From: Rhizobium rhizogenes
GTDB lineage: Bacteria > Pseudomonadota > Alphaproteobacteria > Rhizobiales > Rhizobiaceae
DNA: 64,000 bases
Reading direction: 5' to 3'
NCBI RefSeq assembly: GCF_002005205.3
Contig: NZ_CP019702.2
Coordinates: 1,368,001-1,432,000, forward strand
In this document: piece by piece, positions 26,779 through 38,143 of the stretch
Layout: each line of letters starts with the position of its first letter
Position numbering within the stretch: the stretch's first letter is position 1
The notes under the pieces: model-generated
What the model was told of the DNA's origin: nothing
Database searches by the model: none
What the model saw: only the letters and a program-made list of their open reading frames with translations
Position numbers and translations under genes: made by a program

Positions 26779-29481
26779 ATGCCTGACGATATCAGCAATA
26801 TGCCGAGCCGACCGTCGCCCGATGCGCTGCTGGAGAATGCCCGGCGCGAGGCGCGGGGCCGGCTGAAGATTTTTTTAGGCGCAGCCCCCGGCGTCGGCAA
26901 GACCTATGAAATGCTGATGTCCGGCCGGGCGAAGCTTGCGGATGGCGTCGACACCATCATCGGCGTCGTGGAAACCCATGGCCGCCGCGAAACCGAGGCG
27001 CTGGTCGAAGGGCTGGAGGTGGTCGCCCGCAAGCGCATCGATTATCGCGGTCAGATGCTGGATGAGATGGATCTCGATGCCATTCTTGCCCGCCGTCCCG
27101 CTCTGGTGCTGGTCGATGAGCTTGCCCATACCAATGCCGCCGGCAGCCGTCACCCCAAGCGCTATATGGATGTTCAGGAAATCCTCGCACAGGGAATAGA
27201 CGTCTATACGACGCTGAACATCCAGCATGTCGAAAGCCTGAATGATGTGGTGGCGCAGATCACCCGCATCCGCGTGCGGGAAACGGTGCCTGACAGCATC
27301 ATCGACAGGGCCGACGATGTGGAAATCATCGATATCACCCCCGACGATCTGCTGAAACGCCTGCAGGATGGCAAAGTCTACATGCCCCGCACCGCGCGGC
27401 GGGCCATCGAGAATTATTTTTCGCGCGGCAACCTGACGGCGTTGCGTGAACTGGCGCTGCGACGCACCGCCCAGCGGGTAGACGAGCAATTGCTCAACCA
27501 CATGCAGTCGCACGCCATTTCCGGCCCGTGGGCTGCTGGAGACCGGGTTCTGGTCTGCCTCGACCACGGCAGCAATGGCCCGGGTCTGGTGCGTTATGCC
27601 CGAAGGCAGGCAGACCGGCTGCGCGCGCCGTGGACGGCGCTGCATCTCGATACGCCGCGTTCGCAGCAATTATCGGAGGTTGAGAAGGACCGGCTGGCCG
27701 GCACCATGCGGCTTGCCGAGAAGCTGGGCGGCGAGACGGTGACCCTGCCGGCACTTGATCTGACGCGCGAGATCATCGCTTATGCCAACGCCAATAATTT
27801 CACTCACATCATCATCGGCCGTCCGAAAAAGAACTGGTGGCAGCGCCTGTTCCAGCGCTCGCTCACCCATGAACTGATCGATCATGCGGGTGATATCAGC
27901 GTTCACGTCATCTCCGGCGACAAGACGGCGGAAAAGCCGGCGCAGACGGTGAAGCAGGCGTCCTCGCGCCGTGGTAATCGCATCAAGGCCTATCTCAACA
28001 GCACGCTGCTGGTGGCGGTGGCTATCGTTGTCGGTATCGGGCTGGACCAGATGCTCGACGTCCGGAACCTCGCGCTGGTCTTCCTGATGGCGGTGCTGGC
28101 CGCCGCCGTGCGCGGCGGGCTGGGGCCGGCACTTTATGCCTCGCTGCTTGGCGCCTTCGCCTTCAACTTCTTCTTTCTGGAGCCACGTTATACGCTGACG
28201 GTAAGCGCGCCGGACAGCGTCGTGGCGCTGCTGTTTTATTTTGGGGTGGCATTGGTCGCCTCCAATCTTGCGGTTGCCGTGCAGCGGCAGGCGGCCTCGG
28301 CGCGGGCGAGGGCACGCACCACGGAGGACCTCTATCTGTTCTCCAGAAAACTGGCGGGCACGGGTACGCTGGACGATGTGTTGTGGGCCACCGCTTACCA
28401 GATGGCGTCGATGCTGAAGGTGCGCGTGGTTCTGCTTTTGCCGGAGAACAATACGATCACCGTCAAGGCAGGTTATCCGCCGGATGATACGCTGGCGGAT
28501 GCCGATATCGCTGCCGCGCAATGGGCATGGGAGCATAACAAGCCCACGGGCCGCGGTGCGGATACGCTGCCGGGTGCCAAGCGCCTTTATCTGCCATTGC
28601 GCACCGGCAGCGGTGCCATCGGCGTGGTGGGGCTGGATGACGACCGGGTCGGCCCGCTTTTGACGCCCGAACAGCAGCGGCTCTTCGATGCGCTGGCCGA
28701 TCAGGCGGCCCTTGCCGTTGAACGTATCCAGCTTGTCTCGGATGTCGACCGGGCAAGGCTTGCGGCGGAAACCGACCGGCTGCGCACCGCGCTCCTTACC
28801 TCCATTTCCCATGACCTGAAAACGCCGCTTGCGGCCATTCTGGGTTCGGCCGGAACGCTTAAGGATTTTGCCGAGGATATCCCGCCCGATGCGCGCGCCG
28901 AGCTGCTGTCGACAATCGTTGAGGAATCCGAACGGCTGAACCGCTTTATTTCCAATCTTCTCGATATGACGAGGATCGGCTCGGGCGCGATGGAGCCGAA
29001 TTACGGGTTGCATTTTCTGGGAGACATGGTCGGTACGGCGCTGTCTCGTGCGGCGAAAATCGTCGTCCGGCACGAGATCGTTCTGGATATTCCCTCCGAT
29101 CTGCCGATGCTGAAGGTCGATCCGGTACTGTTCGAGCAGGTTCTGTTCAACCTCATCGATAATGCCGCCAAATACGCGCCTGAACAGACGGCCATCGAGA
29201 TCAGAGGATGGCGGCAGGGCAGACATGTCTTTCTGTCCGTCATCGACGAGGGGCCGGGCATTCCCCCGGACGATACGGAGCGGGTGTTCGACAGCTTCTA
29301 CCGGGTACGCAAGGCGGACCATGTGCAGGCCGGAACGGGGCTTGGCCTGTCCATCTGCAAGGGTTTCATCGAGGCCATGGGCGGGTCGATCCGCGCGGAG
29401 AACAGGCCGGGTCGCAGCGGCGCGCAATTTACCATAGGTCTGCCCGTTCCCGCTGATGCGCCGGTGCTGGATCATGATTAA
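26779..29481 (+). CDS. kdpD: Sensor histidine kinase KdpD
   Basis: A 900-residue KdpD. The N-terminal KdpD domain has Walker A GAAPGVGKTYE and Walker B LVDELAHTN. A universal-stress-protein-like domain follows (RVLVCLDHG...HIIIGRPKKNWWQRLF), then four membrane helices at about 405-495. Next come a GAF domain and a kinase core with H-box SISHDLKTPLAAI (His678), N-box NLIDNAAKYAPE, and G-boxes DEGPGIPPDD and GTGLGLSICKG. I take ATG 26779 after GGTGGG; a GTG three codons upstream is possible. It senses K+ limitation and phosphorylates KdpE. It is separated from kdpC by 55 bases and probably on the same transcript. Confidence 0.95.
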   Translation: MPDDISNMPSRPSPDALLENARREARGRLKIFLGAAPGVGKTYEMLMSGRAKLADGVDTIIGVVETHGRRETEALVEGLEVVARKRIDYRGQMLDEMDLDAILARRPALVLVDELAHTNAAGSRHPKRYMDVQEILAQGIDVYTTLNIQHVESLNDVVAQITRIRVRETVPDSIIDRADDVEIIDITPDDLLKRLQDGKVYMPRTARRAIENYFSRGNLTALRELALRRTAQRVDEQLLNHMQSHAISGPWAAGDRVLVCLDHGSNGPGLVRYARRQADRLRAPWTALHLDTPRSQQLSEVEKDRLAGTMRLAEKLGGETVTLPALDLTREIIAYANANNFTHIIIGRPKKNWWQRLFQRSLTHELIDHAGDISVHVISGDKTAEKPAQTVKQASSRRGNRIKAYLNSTLLVAVAIVVGIGLDQMLDVRNLALVFLMAVLAAAVRGGLGPALYASLLGAFAFNFFFLEPRYTLTVSAPDSVVALLFYFGVALVASNLAVAVQRQAASARARARTTEDLYLFSRKLAGTGTLDDVLWATAYQMASMLKVRVVLLLPENNTITVKAGYPPDDTLADADIAAAQWAWEHNKPTGRGADTLPGAKRLYLPLRTGSGAIGVVGLDDDRVGPLLTPEQQRLFDALADQAALAVERIQLVSDVDRARLAAETDRLRTALLTSISHDLKTPLAAILGSAGTLKDFAEDIPPDARAELLSTIVEESERLNRFISNLLDMTRIGSGAMEPNYGLHFLGDMVGTALSRAAKIVVRHEIVLDIPSDLPMLKVDPVLFEQVLFNLIDNAAKYAPEQTAIEIRGWRQGRHVFLSVIDEGPGIPPDDTERVFDSFYRVRKADHVQAGTGLGLSICKGFIEAMGGSIRAENRPGRSGAQFTIGLPVPADAPVLDHD

Positions 29482-29541
29482 GGCGCTATTGCCGGCAACA
29501 GGTGATGATGCGCCGCGCCATGCCGTTGAAGGAGATCGGGA

Positions 29542-30231
29542 ATGACCAATGCCGCCGTCCGCATTCTGATCGTCGACGATGAACCGCCGATCCGCAAGCT
29601 TTTGCGGGTGGGGCTGTCGACGCAGGGATATGCGGTGAGCGAGGCCATGAATGCCAAGGTGGCGATGGAGCTTGTCGAGCAGGACAAGCCCGATCTCGTC
29701 GTTCTCGATCTGGGCCTGCCTGACATGTCGGGGCATGATCTGCTGGCGAAATGGCGCGGCGAAGGACTGGCGTTGCCGGTGATCATTCTCTCCAGCCGCA
29801 CGGATGAGGCGGGTATCGTCAAGGCACTGGAACTGGGGGCGGATGATTACATCAGCAAGCCCTTCGGCATGAACGAACTTGTCGCCCGCATCCGCGTCGC
29901 CCTGCGCCACCGCCTGCAGAGCCAGGGGGAAAGACCGGTATTTCAGACCGGCGATCTTTCGGTCGATCTCGTCCGGCGCATCGTCAAGGTGGAGGACCGG
30001 GAGGTGAAACTCTCGCCCAAGGAGTATGATATTCTGCGGGTTCTGGTGCAGCATGCGGGCAAGGTGCTGACGCACCGATTTTTACTTGAGCATGCGTGGG
30101 ACGAGTTGACCGACGTGCAATATTTGCGGGTCTATGTGCGCCAGCTCCGCCAGAAGATCGAAAAAATCCCGGACCAGCCGCGTTATATCCTGACGGAAAC
30201 CGGTGTCGGTTACCGGCTTCAGGAGGTTTGA
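29542..30231 (+). CDS. kdpE: Response regulator KdpE
   Basis: A 229-residue OmpR/PhoB-type regulator. The receiver domain (about 8-120) has the acidic pair in IVDDEPP, the phospho-acceptor Asp in DLVVLDLGLPDMSGHD and the Lys in YISKPFG. The winged-helix DNA-binding domain (about 130-227) contains LSPKEYDILRVLVQHAGKVL and YVRQLRQKIEK. It is the cognate partner of KdpD and would activate the kdp promoter near 21734. A 60-base gap separates it from kdpD. Confidence 0.95.
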   Translation: MTNAAVRILIVDDEPPIRKLLRVGLSTQGYAVSEAMNAKVAMELVEQDKPDLVVLDLGLPDMSGHDLLAKWRGEGLALPVIILSSRTDEAGIVKALELGADDYISKPFGMNELVARIRVALRHRLQSQGERPVFQTGDLSVDLVRRIVKVEDREVKLSPKEYDILRVLVQHAGKVLTHRFLLEHAWDELTDVQYLRVYVRQLRQKIEKIPDQPRYILTETGVGYRLQEV

Positions 30232-30264
30232 GGGCGCCGTTATGGGACGCCCTCAGATGTTGTG

Positions 30265-31317
30265 TCAGACAGAGGCGCAGATCGACAGGAATTCATCCAC
30301 GTCGGCCTCGGTCGTTGCAAAGCTGGTGACCATACGGATCAGCACTTCGTCCTTGCCGACCTTTTCCGGCATGTCGCGCGGCTCCAGCCAGTCATAGAAT
30401 TTCGCACCCTTGGCCGTTGCGGCTTCGGCGGCTGCCTTCGGCAGAATGGCGAACACTTCGTTGGCCTGTGTCGGCCAGGCGAGGCGGGCGCTGTTGAGCG
30501 AGCCGAAGCCGGCGCGCAGCCGGTTGGCCATGGCATTGGCGTGGCCGGCGAGACCGAGCCACAGATCATCCTGCAGATAGGCTTCGAACTGCGCGGCGAT
30601 GAACCGCGATTTCGAAAAAAGCTGGGCGGTGCGCTTGCGCAGGAAGGAGAAGTCCCGGGCGAGCGAGGGATCGAAGAAGACGATCGCTTCCGCGCACCAG
30701 CAGCCGTTTTTCGTGCCGCCGAAAGACAGGACGTCGACGCCGCGTTTCCAGGTCATTTCGGCCGGCGTGGTGCCGAGTGCGGCAAGCGCATTGGCAAAAC
30801 GCGCGCCATCCATATGCAGTGGCAGGCCGTTGTCCTTGGCGATCCTGGCGATGGCGTCGATTTCATCGAGCGTATAGACCGTGCCGGCCTCGGTCGCCTG
30901 CGTCATGGTGATGGCGGCGGCGCGGCCATGGTGAACGGCGTCCTGCGGATAACGCGCGATGCGTTCGATCAGGTTTTCCGGCAACATCTTGCCATCCGGC
31001 CCTTCGACGGCGACCATGCGCATGCCGCTGAAGAAATCAGGCGCGCCGCATTCGTCTTCGATCACATGGGCTTCCGAATGACAGAAGGTCAGGCCGCCGG
31101 CGCGGGCGATGCTGGCCAGCGAAAGCGAATTGGCCGCCGTGCCGGTGGCGACGAAAAACACCGCGACCTCGCGCTCGAATATCTCGTTGAAACGTTTTTC
31201 GATGGAGAGATCGAGTTCGCTGGTGCCGTAAGCGGCGGCAAAGCGGGTGGATTCCCGTGAAAGCCGCTCATTGACGGCCGGATGGGCGCCAGCCCAATTG
31301 TCTGAAGCAAAAAACAT
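30265..31317 (-). CDS. ltaE: Low-specificity L-threonine aldolase
   Basis: A 350-residue PLP-dependent fold-type I aldolase. It starts MFFASDNWAGAHP, as in rhizobial LtaE, and has FFVATGTAANSLSLA, HVIEDECGAP, LHMDGARFANALAAL and the PLP-Lys motif DVLSFGGTKNGCW. It cleaves L-threonine or allo-threonine to glycine and acetaldehyde. I choose ATG 31317; the frame continues 20 codons upstream without family similarity. It converges on kdpE (33-base gap) and is divergent from gltB. Confidence 0.9.
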   Translation of the reverse strand: MFFASDNWAGAHPAVNERLSRESTRFAAAYGTSELDLSIEKRFNEIFEREVAVFFVATGTAANSLSLASIARAGGLTFCHSEAHVIEDECGAPDFFSGMRMVAVEGPDGKMLPENLIERIARYPQDAVHHGRAAAITMTQATEAGTVYTLDEIDAIARIAKDNGLPLHMDGARFANALAALGTTPAEMTWKRGVDVLSFGGTKNGCWCAEAIVFFDPSLARDFSFLRKRTAQLFSKSRFIAAQFEAYLQDDLWLGLAGHANAMANRLRAGFGSLNSARLAWPTQANEVFAILPKAAAEAATAKGAKFYDWLEPRDMPEKVGKDEVLIRMVTSFATTEADVDEFLSICASV

Positions 31318-31687
31318 CTCTGAAGGCTTTCCGATAGCTGAGGTTCTGGGTTGGGCTGCGTGAAGCGGTGGTCGCAAAAGTTCTAGGACCTAACCTTGCG
31401 ATTGGCAAATCCGGCAATGAAAGCAATGGCTCTGCCTGTTTTGCGACAAGAAAGTTTCGCGCAATAGGTCAGTATCGAAACTTCGCTGCCATCAACCTCT
31501 TTACTAATTGGATTCGCACCCTTGCCAATTCCGCCCATTTCTGCCAAAATCCTCAGGAATTGAGACAGCTTTGCTGTCCTAAATTTGATCCAGCCGGCCT
31601 GAGTGCGGATTTTGCGGGAAGCGAAAATTCGTGTCGAGCCGGATCTTCGCATGAAACCGTGCAAGTAATTTTGCAGGAGGGACAAAA
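31318..31687. promoter_or_regulatory. 370-base divergent region between ltaE and gltB
   Basis: This gap must hold the promoters of ltaE and the gltB-gltD operon. It contains a perfect dyad, GACAGC-TTT-GCTGTC (31564-31578), about 110 bases before gltB, and an AT-richer stretch at 31480-31560. A strong ribosome site, CAGGAGGGA, precedes gltB. I found no clear sigma-54 element. A 107-codon plus-strand frame starting at 31368 overlaps gltB and does not look coding. Confidence 0.5.
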
Positions 31688-34600
31688 ATGACGAACAAGC
31701 CGCAGGCGGAAATCGCCGCCGCAACCCTGACCACAGACTGTCCCACCGCGGCTGCGGCCGCACCCGTTTCTGCGAAGGCGCGTTTCGCGGGCGGTTTGCC
31801 GGAAAGGCAGGGTCTTTACGATCCGGCCAATGAACATGATGCCTGCGGCGTCGGCTTCGTTGCCCATATGAAGGGTCAGAAGTCGCACCAGATCGTCAAG
31901 GACGGCCTGTTCATCCTCGAAAACCTCACGCATCGTGGCGCTGTTGGCGCCGATCCGCTGATGGGCGATGGTGCCGGCATTCTCGTTCAGATTCCCGACC
32001 GTTTCTTCCGCGAGGAAATGGCGGCGCAGGGCGTGACGCTGCCAAAGGCCGGCGAATATGCTGTCGGCCACATTTTCATGCCGCGCGATCCGGCCCGCAT
32101 CGAGCACTACAAGAAAGTCATCGTCGACGTGATCGGTGAAGAGGGACAGCAGTTTCTCGGTTTCCGCGACGTGCCCGTCGACAATGCCTCGCTCTCCAAG
32201 GCGCCGGACATTGCAGCGACCGAACCGCACCATGTTCAGGTCTTCATCGGCGCCGGTCGCGAGGCTGCGACCAATCCCGATTTCGAGCGCAAGCTGTTCC
32301 TGATCCGCAAGGTGCTCTCCAACCGTATCTATGATGAGGGTGGCGGCAAGGAAACGCAGGATTTCTACCCCGTTTCGCTGTCGTCCTCGACCATCGTCTA
32401 CAAGGGCATGTTCCTCGCCTATCAGGTGGGCGCCTATTACAAGGACTTGTCGGATCCGCGTTTCGAATCCGCTGTCGCCCTCGTGCACCAGCGCTTCTCG
32501 ACCAACACCTTCCCGTCCTGGAAGCTGGCACATCCCTACCGCATGGTCGCCCATAACGGCGAAATCAACACGCTGCGCGGCAACGTCAACTGGATGGCGG
32601 CGCGTCAGGCGTCGGTGTCCTCGGTGCTGTTCGGCGACGACATTTCCAAGCTCTGGCCGATTTCCTATGAAGGCCAGTCGGATACCGCCTGCTTCGACAA
32701 CGCGCTCGAATTCCTCGTGCGCGGTGGTTATTCCATGGCCCATGCCGTGATGATGCTGATCCCGGAGGCCTGGGCCGGCAACCAGTCCATGTCCGCCGAA
32801 CGCAAGGCATTCTACGAATATCACGCGGCACTTATGGAGCCGTGGGACGGCCCGGCCGCCGTTGCCTTCACCGATGGCAAGCAGATCGGCGCGACGCTCG
32901 ACCGCAACGGCCTGCGCCCGGCGCGTTATCTCGTCACCGATGACGACCGCATCATCATGGCGTCGGAAGCCGGCACGCTGCCGGTGCCGGAAGAGCGCAT
33001 CGTCAAGAAGTGGCGCCTGCAGCCCGGCAAGATGCTGCTGATCGATATGGAAAAGGGCTCCATCGTTTCCGACGAGGAAGTGAAGCACGAGCTTGCCGCC
33101 AAGCACCCTTACCGCACCTGGCTCGATCGCACGCAGCTCATCCTTGAAGAGCTGAAGCCGGTGGAACCGCGCGCGCTGCGCCGCGACGTGTCGTTGCTCG
33201 ACCGCCAGCAGGCCTTCGGCTACACCAGCGAAGATACCAAGCTGCTGATGTCTCCGATGGCGACGACCGGCCAGGAAGCCATCGGCTCCATGGGCACCGA
33301 TACGCCGATCTCGGCCATGTCGGACAAGTCGAAGCTGCTCTACACCTATTTCAAGCAGAACTTCGCGCAGGTGACGAACCCGCCGATCGACCCGATCCGC
33401 GAAGAGCTTGTCATGAGCCTCGTGTCCTTCATCGGTCCGCGCCCGAACATTCTCGATCACGAAGGTGCTGCCCGCGCCAAGCGCCTGGAAGTGCGCCAGC
33501 CGATCCTGACCAATGGCGATCTGGAAAAGATCCGCTCCATCGGCCACACGGAAGACCGTTTCGACACCAAGACGCTCGACTTTACCTATGATGTGGAGCG
33601 CGGCGCCGAAGGCATGCCCGAGATGCTTGAGCGCCTGTGCGAGCGTGCGGAATCGGCCGTCCGCGGCGGTTACAACATCATCGTTCTCTCCGACCGCCAG
33701 CTCGGCCCGGACCGTATCGCGATCCCGGCCCTTCTGGCGACGGCGGCCGTGCACCATCACCTGATCCGCAAGGGTCTGCGCACCTCGGTCGGTCTCGTCG
33801 TGGAAACCGGCGAACCGCGCGAAATCCACCATTTCTGTCTGCTGGCCGGTTATGGTGCCGAGGCGATCAACCCCTATCTCGCCTTCGACACGCTGCTCGA
33901 CATGCACAAGCACGGCGCCTTCCCGAAGGAAGTCTCCGACGACGAAGTGGTCTATCGCTACATCAAGGCGGTGGGTAAGGGCATCCTCAAGGTCATGTCC
34001 AAGATGGGCATTTCCACCTACCAGTCCTATTGCGGCGCCCAGATCTTCGACGCCATCGGCCTTTCCTCGGAGTTCGTCGAGAAGTATTTCTTCGGCACCG
34101 CCACCTCCATCGAAGGTGTCGGCCTGACGGAGATTGCCGAAGAAACCGTAACGCGCCACACGGCGGCCTTCGGCAAGGACCCGATCCTTGCCAACACGCT
34201 CGATATCGGCGGCGAATATGCCTATCGCATGCGCGGCGAAAGCCACGCCTGGACGCCGGATGCTGTTGCTTCGTTGCAGCACGCCGTGCGCGGCAACAGC
34301 CAGGACCGTTACCGCGAATTCGCCGGCATGGTGAATGAGACGGCGCTGCGCATGAACACCATTCGCGGCCTGTTCAAGGTCAAGTCAGCGGAAGCGCTCG
34401 GCCGCAAGCCGGTTTCCATCGACGATGTCGAGCCGGCGGCTGATATCGTCAAGCGGTTCTCGACCGGGGCCATGTCCTTCGGTTCGATCAGCCGTGAGGC
34501 GCATACCACGCTTGCGATTGCCATGAACCGCATCGGCGGCAAGTCGAACACCGGCGAAGGTGGCGAAGAATCCGACCGCTACCTGCCGTTGCTCAACGGC

Positions 34601-36433
34601 AAGCCGAACCCGGAACGCTCGGCCATCAAGCAGATTGCCTCGGGCCGCTTTGGTGTGACGACGGAATATCTCGTCAATGCCGACATGCTGCAGATCAAGG
34701 TGGCGCAGGGTGCAAAGCCCGGCGAAGGCGGCCAGCTGCCCGGCCACAAGGTGGATGCGACGGTTGCCAAGACCCGGCATTCGACGCCGGGCGTCGGCCT
34801 CATCTCGCCGCCGCCGCATCATGACATCTACTCCATCGAAGATCTGGCGCAGCTGATCTACGACCTGAAGAACGTCAATCCGGAGGCCGATGTTTCGGTG
34901 AAGCTGGTGTCGGAAGTCGGCGTCGGCACGGTTGCAGCCGGTGTTGCCAAGGCGCGCGCCGACCATATCACCGTTTCCGGTTTTGATGGCGGCACCGGCG
35001 CTTCGCCGCTCACCTCGCTGAAGCACGCCGGTTCCCCATGGGAAATCGGTCTTGCCGAAACCCAGCAGACCCTGGTGCTGAACGGCCTTCGCTCGCGCGT
35101 CGCTTTGCAGGTGGATGGCGGCCTGAAGACCGGCCGCGATGTCATCATCGGCGCGCTGCTCGGTGCGGATGAATTCGGCTTTGCCACCGCGCCGCTGATT
35201 GCGGCGGGCTGCATCATGATGCGCAAGTGCCATCTCAATACCTGCCCGGTGGGTGTTGCCACGCAGGACCCGGTTCTGCGCAAGCGCTTCAAGGGCACGC
35301 CGGAACATGTCATCAACTATTTCTTCTTCGTGGCCGAAGAAGTGCGCGAAATCCTTGCCTCGCTTGGCGTCACCAGGCTGGACGAGATCATCGGTGCTTC
35401 TGAACTGCTCGAAAAGGATGAGATGCTGGCGCATTGGAAGGCCAAGGGGCTGGATTTCAGCCGCATCTTCCACAAGGTCGAGGCACCCAAGGAAGCGACC
35501 TTCTGGACCGAGCGCCAGAAGCATCCGATCGACGACATTCTCGACCGCAAGCTGATTGAGAAGTCCCTGCCGTCGCTCGAAAACCGCGAGCCCGTGGTCT
35601 TCGAAGTGCCGATCAAGAACGTCGACCGTTCCGCTGGCGCTATGCTGTCGGGTGCGCTTGCCAAGCGCTGGGGTCACAAGGGCCTGAAGGACGATACGAT
35701 CCACGTTACCCTCAAGGGCACGGCGGGTCAGTCCTTCGGCGCATTCCTCGCCCGTGGCATCACCTTCGATCTGGTGGGTGACGGCAACGACTATGTCGGC
35801 AAGGGCCTTTCGGGTGGCCGCATCATCGTGCGCCCGCCGGAAAACACCCGGATCGTGGCGGAAAACTCGATCATCGTCGGTAATACCGTGCTTTACGGCG
35901 CAATCACCGGCGAGTGCTATTTCCGTGGCGTGGCTGGCGAGCGTTTCGCGGTGCGCAACTCCGGCGCGGTCGCGGTTGTCGAAGGTGTCGGCGACCACGG
36001 TTGCGAATATATGACCGGCGGCATCGTCGTTGTTCTGGGTGAAACGGGCCGCAACTTCGCAGCCGGCATGTCCGGCGGCGTGGCTTATGTTCTCGACGAA
36101 AAGGGCGATTTCGCCACCCGTTGCAACATGGCCATGGTCGAGCTGGAGCCGGTTCCGGAAGAGGACGATATGCTGGAGAAGCTGCACCATCACGGCGGCG
36201 ACCTCATGCACAAGGGACGCGTGGACGTTTCCGAGGACATGACGCGCCACGACGAGGAGCGCCTCTACCAGCTGATCTCCAACCACTTCCATTACACGAA
36301 CTCGTCGCGCGCCAAGGATATACTCGACCGCTGGAGCGAGTTCCGTCCGAAGTTCCGCAAGGTCATGCCGGTGGAATACCGCCGTGCGCTTGAGGAAATG
36401 GAGCGCATGCGCATGGGCGTGGCGGCGGAGTAA
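31688..36433 (+). CDS. gltB: Glutamate synthase (NADPH) large subunit
   Basis: A 1581-residue GOGAT alpha subunit of normal alphaproteobacterial length. A propeptide of 52 residues precedes the nucleophile Cys53 in [11 protein letters not shown], the start of the class-II glutaminase domain. A central domain follows, then the FMN-binding TIM barrel with [31 protein letters not shown] and [11 protein letters not shown]. The 3Fe-4S cluster cysteines are in [17 protein letters not shown], and the C-terminal GXGXG beta-helix has GGRIIVRPP and [10 protein letters not shown]. It transfers the amide of glutamine to 2-oxoglutarate, giving two glutamates, with electrons from GltD encoded downstream. 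Confidence 0.97.
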   Translation: MTNKPQAEIAAATLTTDCPTAAAAAPVSAKARFAGGLPERQGLYDPANEHDACGVGFVAHMKGQKSHQIVKDGLFILENLTHRGAVGADPLMGDGAGILVQIPDRFFREEMAAQGVTLPKAGEYAVGHIFMPRDPARIEHYKKVIVDVIGEEGQQFLGFRDVPVDNASLSKAPDIAATEPHHVQVFIGAGREAATNPDFERKLFLIRKVLSNRIYDEGGGKETQDFYPVSLSSSTIVYKGMFLAYQVGAYYKDLSDPRFESAVALVHQRFSTNTFPSWKLAHPYRMVAHNGEINTLRGNVNWMAARQASVSSVLFGDDISKLWPISYEGQSDTACFDNALEFLVRGGYSMAHAVMMLIPEAWAGNQSMSAERKAFYEYHAALMEPWDGPAAVAFTDGKQIGATLDRNGLRPARYLVTDDDRIIMASEAGTLPVPEERIVKKWRLQPGKMLLIDMEKGSIVSDEEVKHELAAKHPYRTWLDRTQLILEELKPVEPRALRRDVSLLDRQQAFGYTSEDTKLLMSPMATTGQEAIGSMGTDTPISAMSDKSKLLYTYFKQNFAQVTNPPIDPIREELVMSLVSFIGPRPNILDHEGAARAKRLEVRQPILTNGDLEKIRSIGHTEDRFDTKTLDFTYDVERGAEGMPEMLERLCERAESAVRGGYNIIVLSDRQLGPDRIAIPALLATAAVHHHLIRKGLRTSVGLVVETGEPREIHHFCLLAGYGAEAINPYLAFDTLLDMHKHGAFPKEVSDDEVVYRYIKAVGKGILKVMSKMGISTYQSYCGAQIFDAIGLSSEFVEKYFFGTATSIEGVGLTEIAEETVTRHTAAFGKDPILANTLDIGGEYAYRMRGESHAWTPDAVASLQHAVRGNSQDRYREFAGMVNETALRMNTIRGLFKVKSAEALGRKPVSIDDVEPAADIVKRFSTGAMSFGSISREAHTTLAIAMNRIGGKSNTGEGGEESDRYLPLLNGKPNPERSAIKQIASGRFGVTTEYLVNADMLQIKVAQGAKPGEGGQLPGHKVDATVAKTRHSTPGVGLISPPPHHDIYSIEDLAQLIYDLKNVNPEADVSVKLVSEVGVGTVAAGVAKARADHITVSGFDGGTGASPLTSLKHAGSPWEIGLAETQQTLVLNGLRSRVALQVDGGLKTGRDVIIGALLGADEFGFATAPLIAAGCIMMRKCHLNTCPVGVATQDPVLRKRFKGTPEHVINYFFFVAEEVREILASLGVTRLDEIIGASELLEKDEMLAHWKAKGLDFSRIFHKVEAPKEATFWTERQKHPIDDILDRKLIEKSLPSLENREPVVFEVPIKNVDRSAGAMLSGALAKRWGHKGLKDDTIHVTLKGTAGQSFGAFLARGITFDLVGDGNDYVGKGLSGGRIIVRPPENTRIVAENSIIVGNTVLYGAITGECYFRGVAGERFAVRNSGAVAVVEGVGDHGCEYMTGGIVVVLGETGRNFAAGMSGGVAYVLDEKGDFATRCNMAMVELEPVPEEDDMLEKLHHHGGDLMHKGRVDVSEDMTRHDEERLYQLISNHFHYTNSSRAKDILDRWSEFRPKFRKVMPVEYRRALEEMERMRMGVAAE

Positions 36434-36441
36434 TCCGCCGC

Positions 36442-36600
36442 GTGAGGACACTACACCAACTGGTCTCGCTGATGATCGCGGTCGCCGTTCCCACGGCGAT
36501 CTATTGGACGAGCGGCGAGACCGGATTTGAGTTCATCGTATTGGGGGCGGCTTTTGGTTTCGCCACCTGGTACTGGGGCCCGACAGGCGCTCCGCTTTGA
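36442..36600 (+). CDS. Small two-helix membrane protein between gltB and gltD
   Basis: A 52-residue ORF from GTG 36442, which I do not recognise. Hydrophobic segments lie at about residues 7-22 (LVSLMIAVAVPTAIYW) and 29-46 (FEFIVLGAAFGFATWYWG), ending GPTGAPL. It fills almost the whole gltB-gltD gap, stopping 15 bases before gltD. The start is uncertain: no good ribosome site precedes the GTG, and the ATG at 36472 would give 42 residues. Trp/Tyr residues near the helix ends look like real membrane-interface positions. A link between GOGAT and the membrane is possible but unsupported. Confidence 0.5.
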   Translation: MRTLHQLVSLMIAVAVPTAIYWTSGETGFEFIVLGAAFGFATWYWGPTGAPL

Positions 36601-36615
36601 TGTGAGGACATAAAC

Positions 36616-38070
36616 GTGGGCAAGGTTACAGGTTTTCTGGAGATCGACCGGCAGGTGGGCAAGTATCAGCCCGCATCGGATCGTATCCGCCATTTCCGCG
36701 AATTCACCATTCCGATGTCGGATGCCGAGGTGCAGAAGCAGGCGGCGCGCTGCATGGATTGCGGCATTCCCTACTGTCATGGCCCGACCGGCTGTCCCGT
36801 GCACAACCAGATCCCCGACTGGAACGATCTGGTCTATAACAACAATTGGGAGGAGGCGATCCGCAATCTGCACTCCACCAACAACTTCCCGGAATTTACC
36901 GGTCGCGTCTGTCCCGCGCCCTGCGAGGAAGCGTGCACGCTGAACCTCGAAGATGCGCCTGTTGCCATCAAGACCGTGGAACAGGCGATTGCCGACAAGG
37001 CTTATGAATTGGGCTTCATCGTGCCGAAGCCGGCGACGATCCATACCGGCAAGAAGGTCGCGATTATCGGTTCCGGCCCTTCGGGCATGGCGGCGGCGCA
37101 GCAGCTTGGCCGCGCCGGCCACGAGGTTCATGTCTATGAGCGCGAATCCAAGCCCGGCGGCCTGCTGCGTTACGGTATCCCCGACTTCAAGATGGAGAAG
37201 AACTTCATCGATCGCCGTGTCGAACAGATCAAGGGTGAAGGCGTCACCTTCCATTGCGGCGTCAATGTCGGCGTCGATGTGACGGTGGAGGCGCTTCTCG
37301 CCGACCACGATGCCGTGCTTTATTGCGGCGGCTCGGAAACCCCGCGCCCGGCCGGTATCGGCGGCGCCGATCTGCATGGCGTTTACGATGCCATGCCCTA
37401 TCTCGTGCAGCAGAACCGCCGCGTTGGTCGCGAAAACATCGACAGCGTCGGCTGGCCTGCCGATCCTATTCTCGCCGGCGGCAAGCATGTCGTCGTGGTC
37501 GGCGGCGGCGATACCGCATCCGACTGCGTCGGTACAGCCTTCCGTCAGGGTGCGGTGAAAGTCACGCAGCTCGACATCCGCCCGATGCCGCCGGAAAAGG
37601 AAGACAAGCTGGCGGTCTGGCCCTTCTGGGCCACCAAGATGCGCACCTCGTCCTCGCAGGCCGAAGGCGCCATCCGCGAGTTTCAGGTGGCGACGCTCGA
37701 ATTCGTCGGCGAAGACGGCGTGTTGACCGGCGTAAAGTGCTGCCAGGTGGATGACCGCCGCAAGCCGATTGCCGGCACGGAATTCATCATCAAGGCGGAT
37801 CTCGCCTTCATCGCCATCGGCTTCTCCGGCCCCTTCACGGATAGCGTGCTGAAGGAAATGGACGGCAAGCTGACGCTCAACACCGACCGCCGCGGCTCCA
37901 CCAACGTGATCGCCAACGAAACGGACTACAAAACCTCGGTCGACAAGCTGTGGGCGGCGGGTGACGTGCGCCGTGGCCAGTCGCTGGTGGTCTGGGCCAT
38001 CCGCGAAGGCCGCCAGGCTGCGCGTGCAATCGACGAGGCACTGATGGGCGCGACCGTATTGCCGCGCTGA
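36616..38070 (+). CDS. gltD: Glutamate synthase (NADPH) small subunit
   Basis: The 484-residue GOGAT beta subunit. An N-terminal ferredoxin-like region carries 4Fe-4S cysteines ([30 protein letters not shown]). Two Rossmann motifs follow: FAD-binding [20 protein letters not shown] and NADPH-binding [17 protein letters not shown]. The C-terminal FAD motif is [19 protein letters not shown]. The GTG start at 36616 follows GTGAGGAC. It passes electrons from NADPH to GltB. A very strong terminator follows at 38106. Confidence 0.96.
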   Translation: MGKVTGFLEIDRQVGKYQPASDRIRHFREFTIPMSDAEVQKQAARCMDCGIPYCHGPTGCPVHNQIPDWNDLVYNNNWEEAIRNLHSTNNFPEFTGRVCPAPCEEACTLNLEDAPVAIKTVEQAIADKAYELGFIVPKPATIHTGKKVAIIGSGPSGMAAAQQLGRAGHEVHVYERESKPGGLLRYGIPDFKMEKNFIDRRVEQIKGEGVTFHCGVNVGVDVTVEALLADHDAVLYCGGSETPRPAGIGGADLHGVYDAMPYLVQQNRRVGRENIDSVGWPADPILAGGKHVVVVGGGDTASDCVGTAFRQGAVKVTQLDIRPMPPEKEDKLAVWPFWATKMRTSSSQAEGAIREFQVATLEFVGEDGVLTGVKCCQVDDRRKPIAGTEFIIKADLAFIAIGFSGPFTDSVLKEMDGKLTLNTDRRGSTNVIANETDYKTSVDKLWAAGDVRRGQSLVVWAIREGRQAARAIDEALMGATVLPR

Positions 38071-38105
38071 CGGCGGTTGAGGCGGCGCAAGCCACACGAA
38101 CCGGA

Positions 38106-38143
38106 ACAAAGGGCCTGTTGTGCGGACACAACAGGCCCTTTGT
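38106..38143. terminator. Strong terminator after gltD
   Basis: A perfect 17-bp stem (38106-38122 with 38127-38143) closed by a CGGA loop, 36 bases after the gltD stop. The core is GGGCCTGTTGTG/CACAACAGGCCC. The right arm ends in CCCTTTGT, giving a short T tract. It lies between convergent operons and may also stop transcription of the kinase gene at 38272 from the other side. Confidence 0.8.

Noticed and set aside
31368..31691. 107-codon plus-strand frame upstream of gltB
   Set aside because: Low-complexity composition with no family resemblance, it overlaps the gltB start and occupies the promoter/leader region.
31553..34282. 909-codon antisense open frame opposite gltB, and similar 800-codon frames opposite kdpB and kdpD
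   Set aside because: They mirror strongly conserved genes, have no recognisable domains or ribosome sites and follow from GC-rich codon use on the coding strand.
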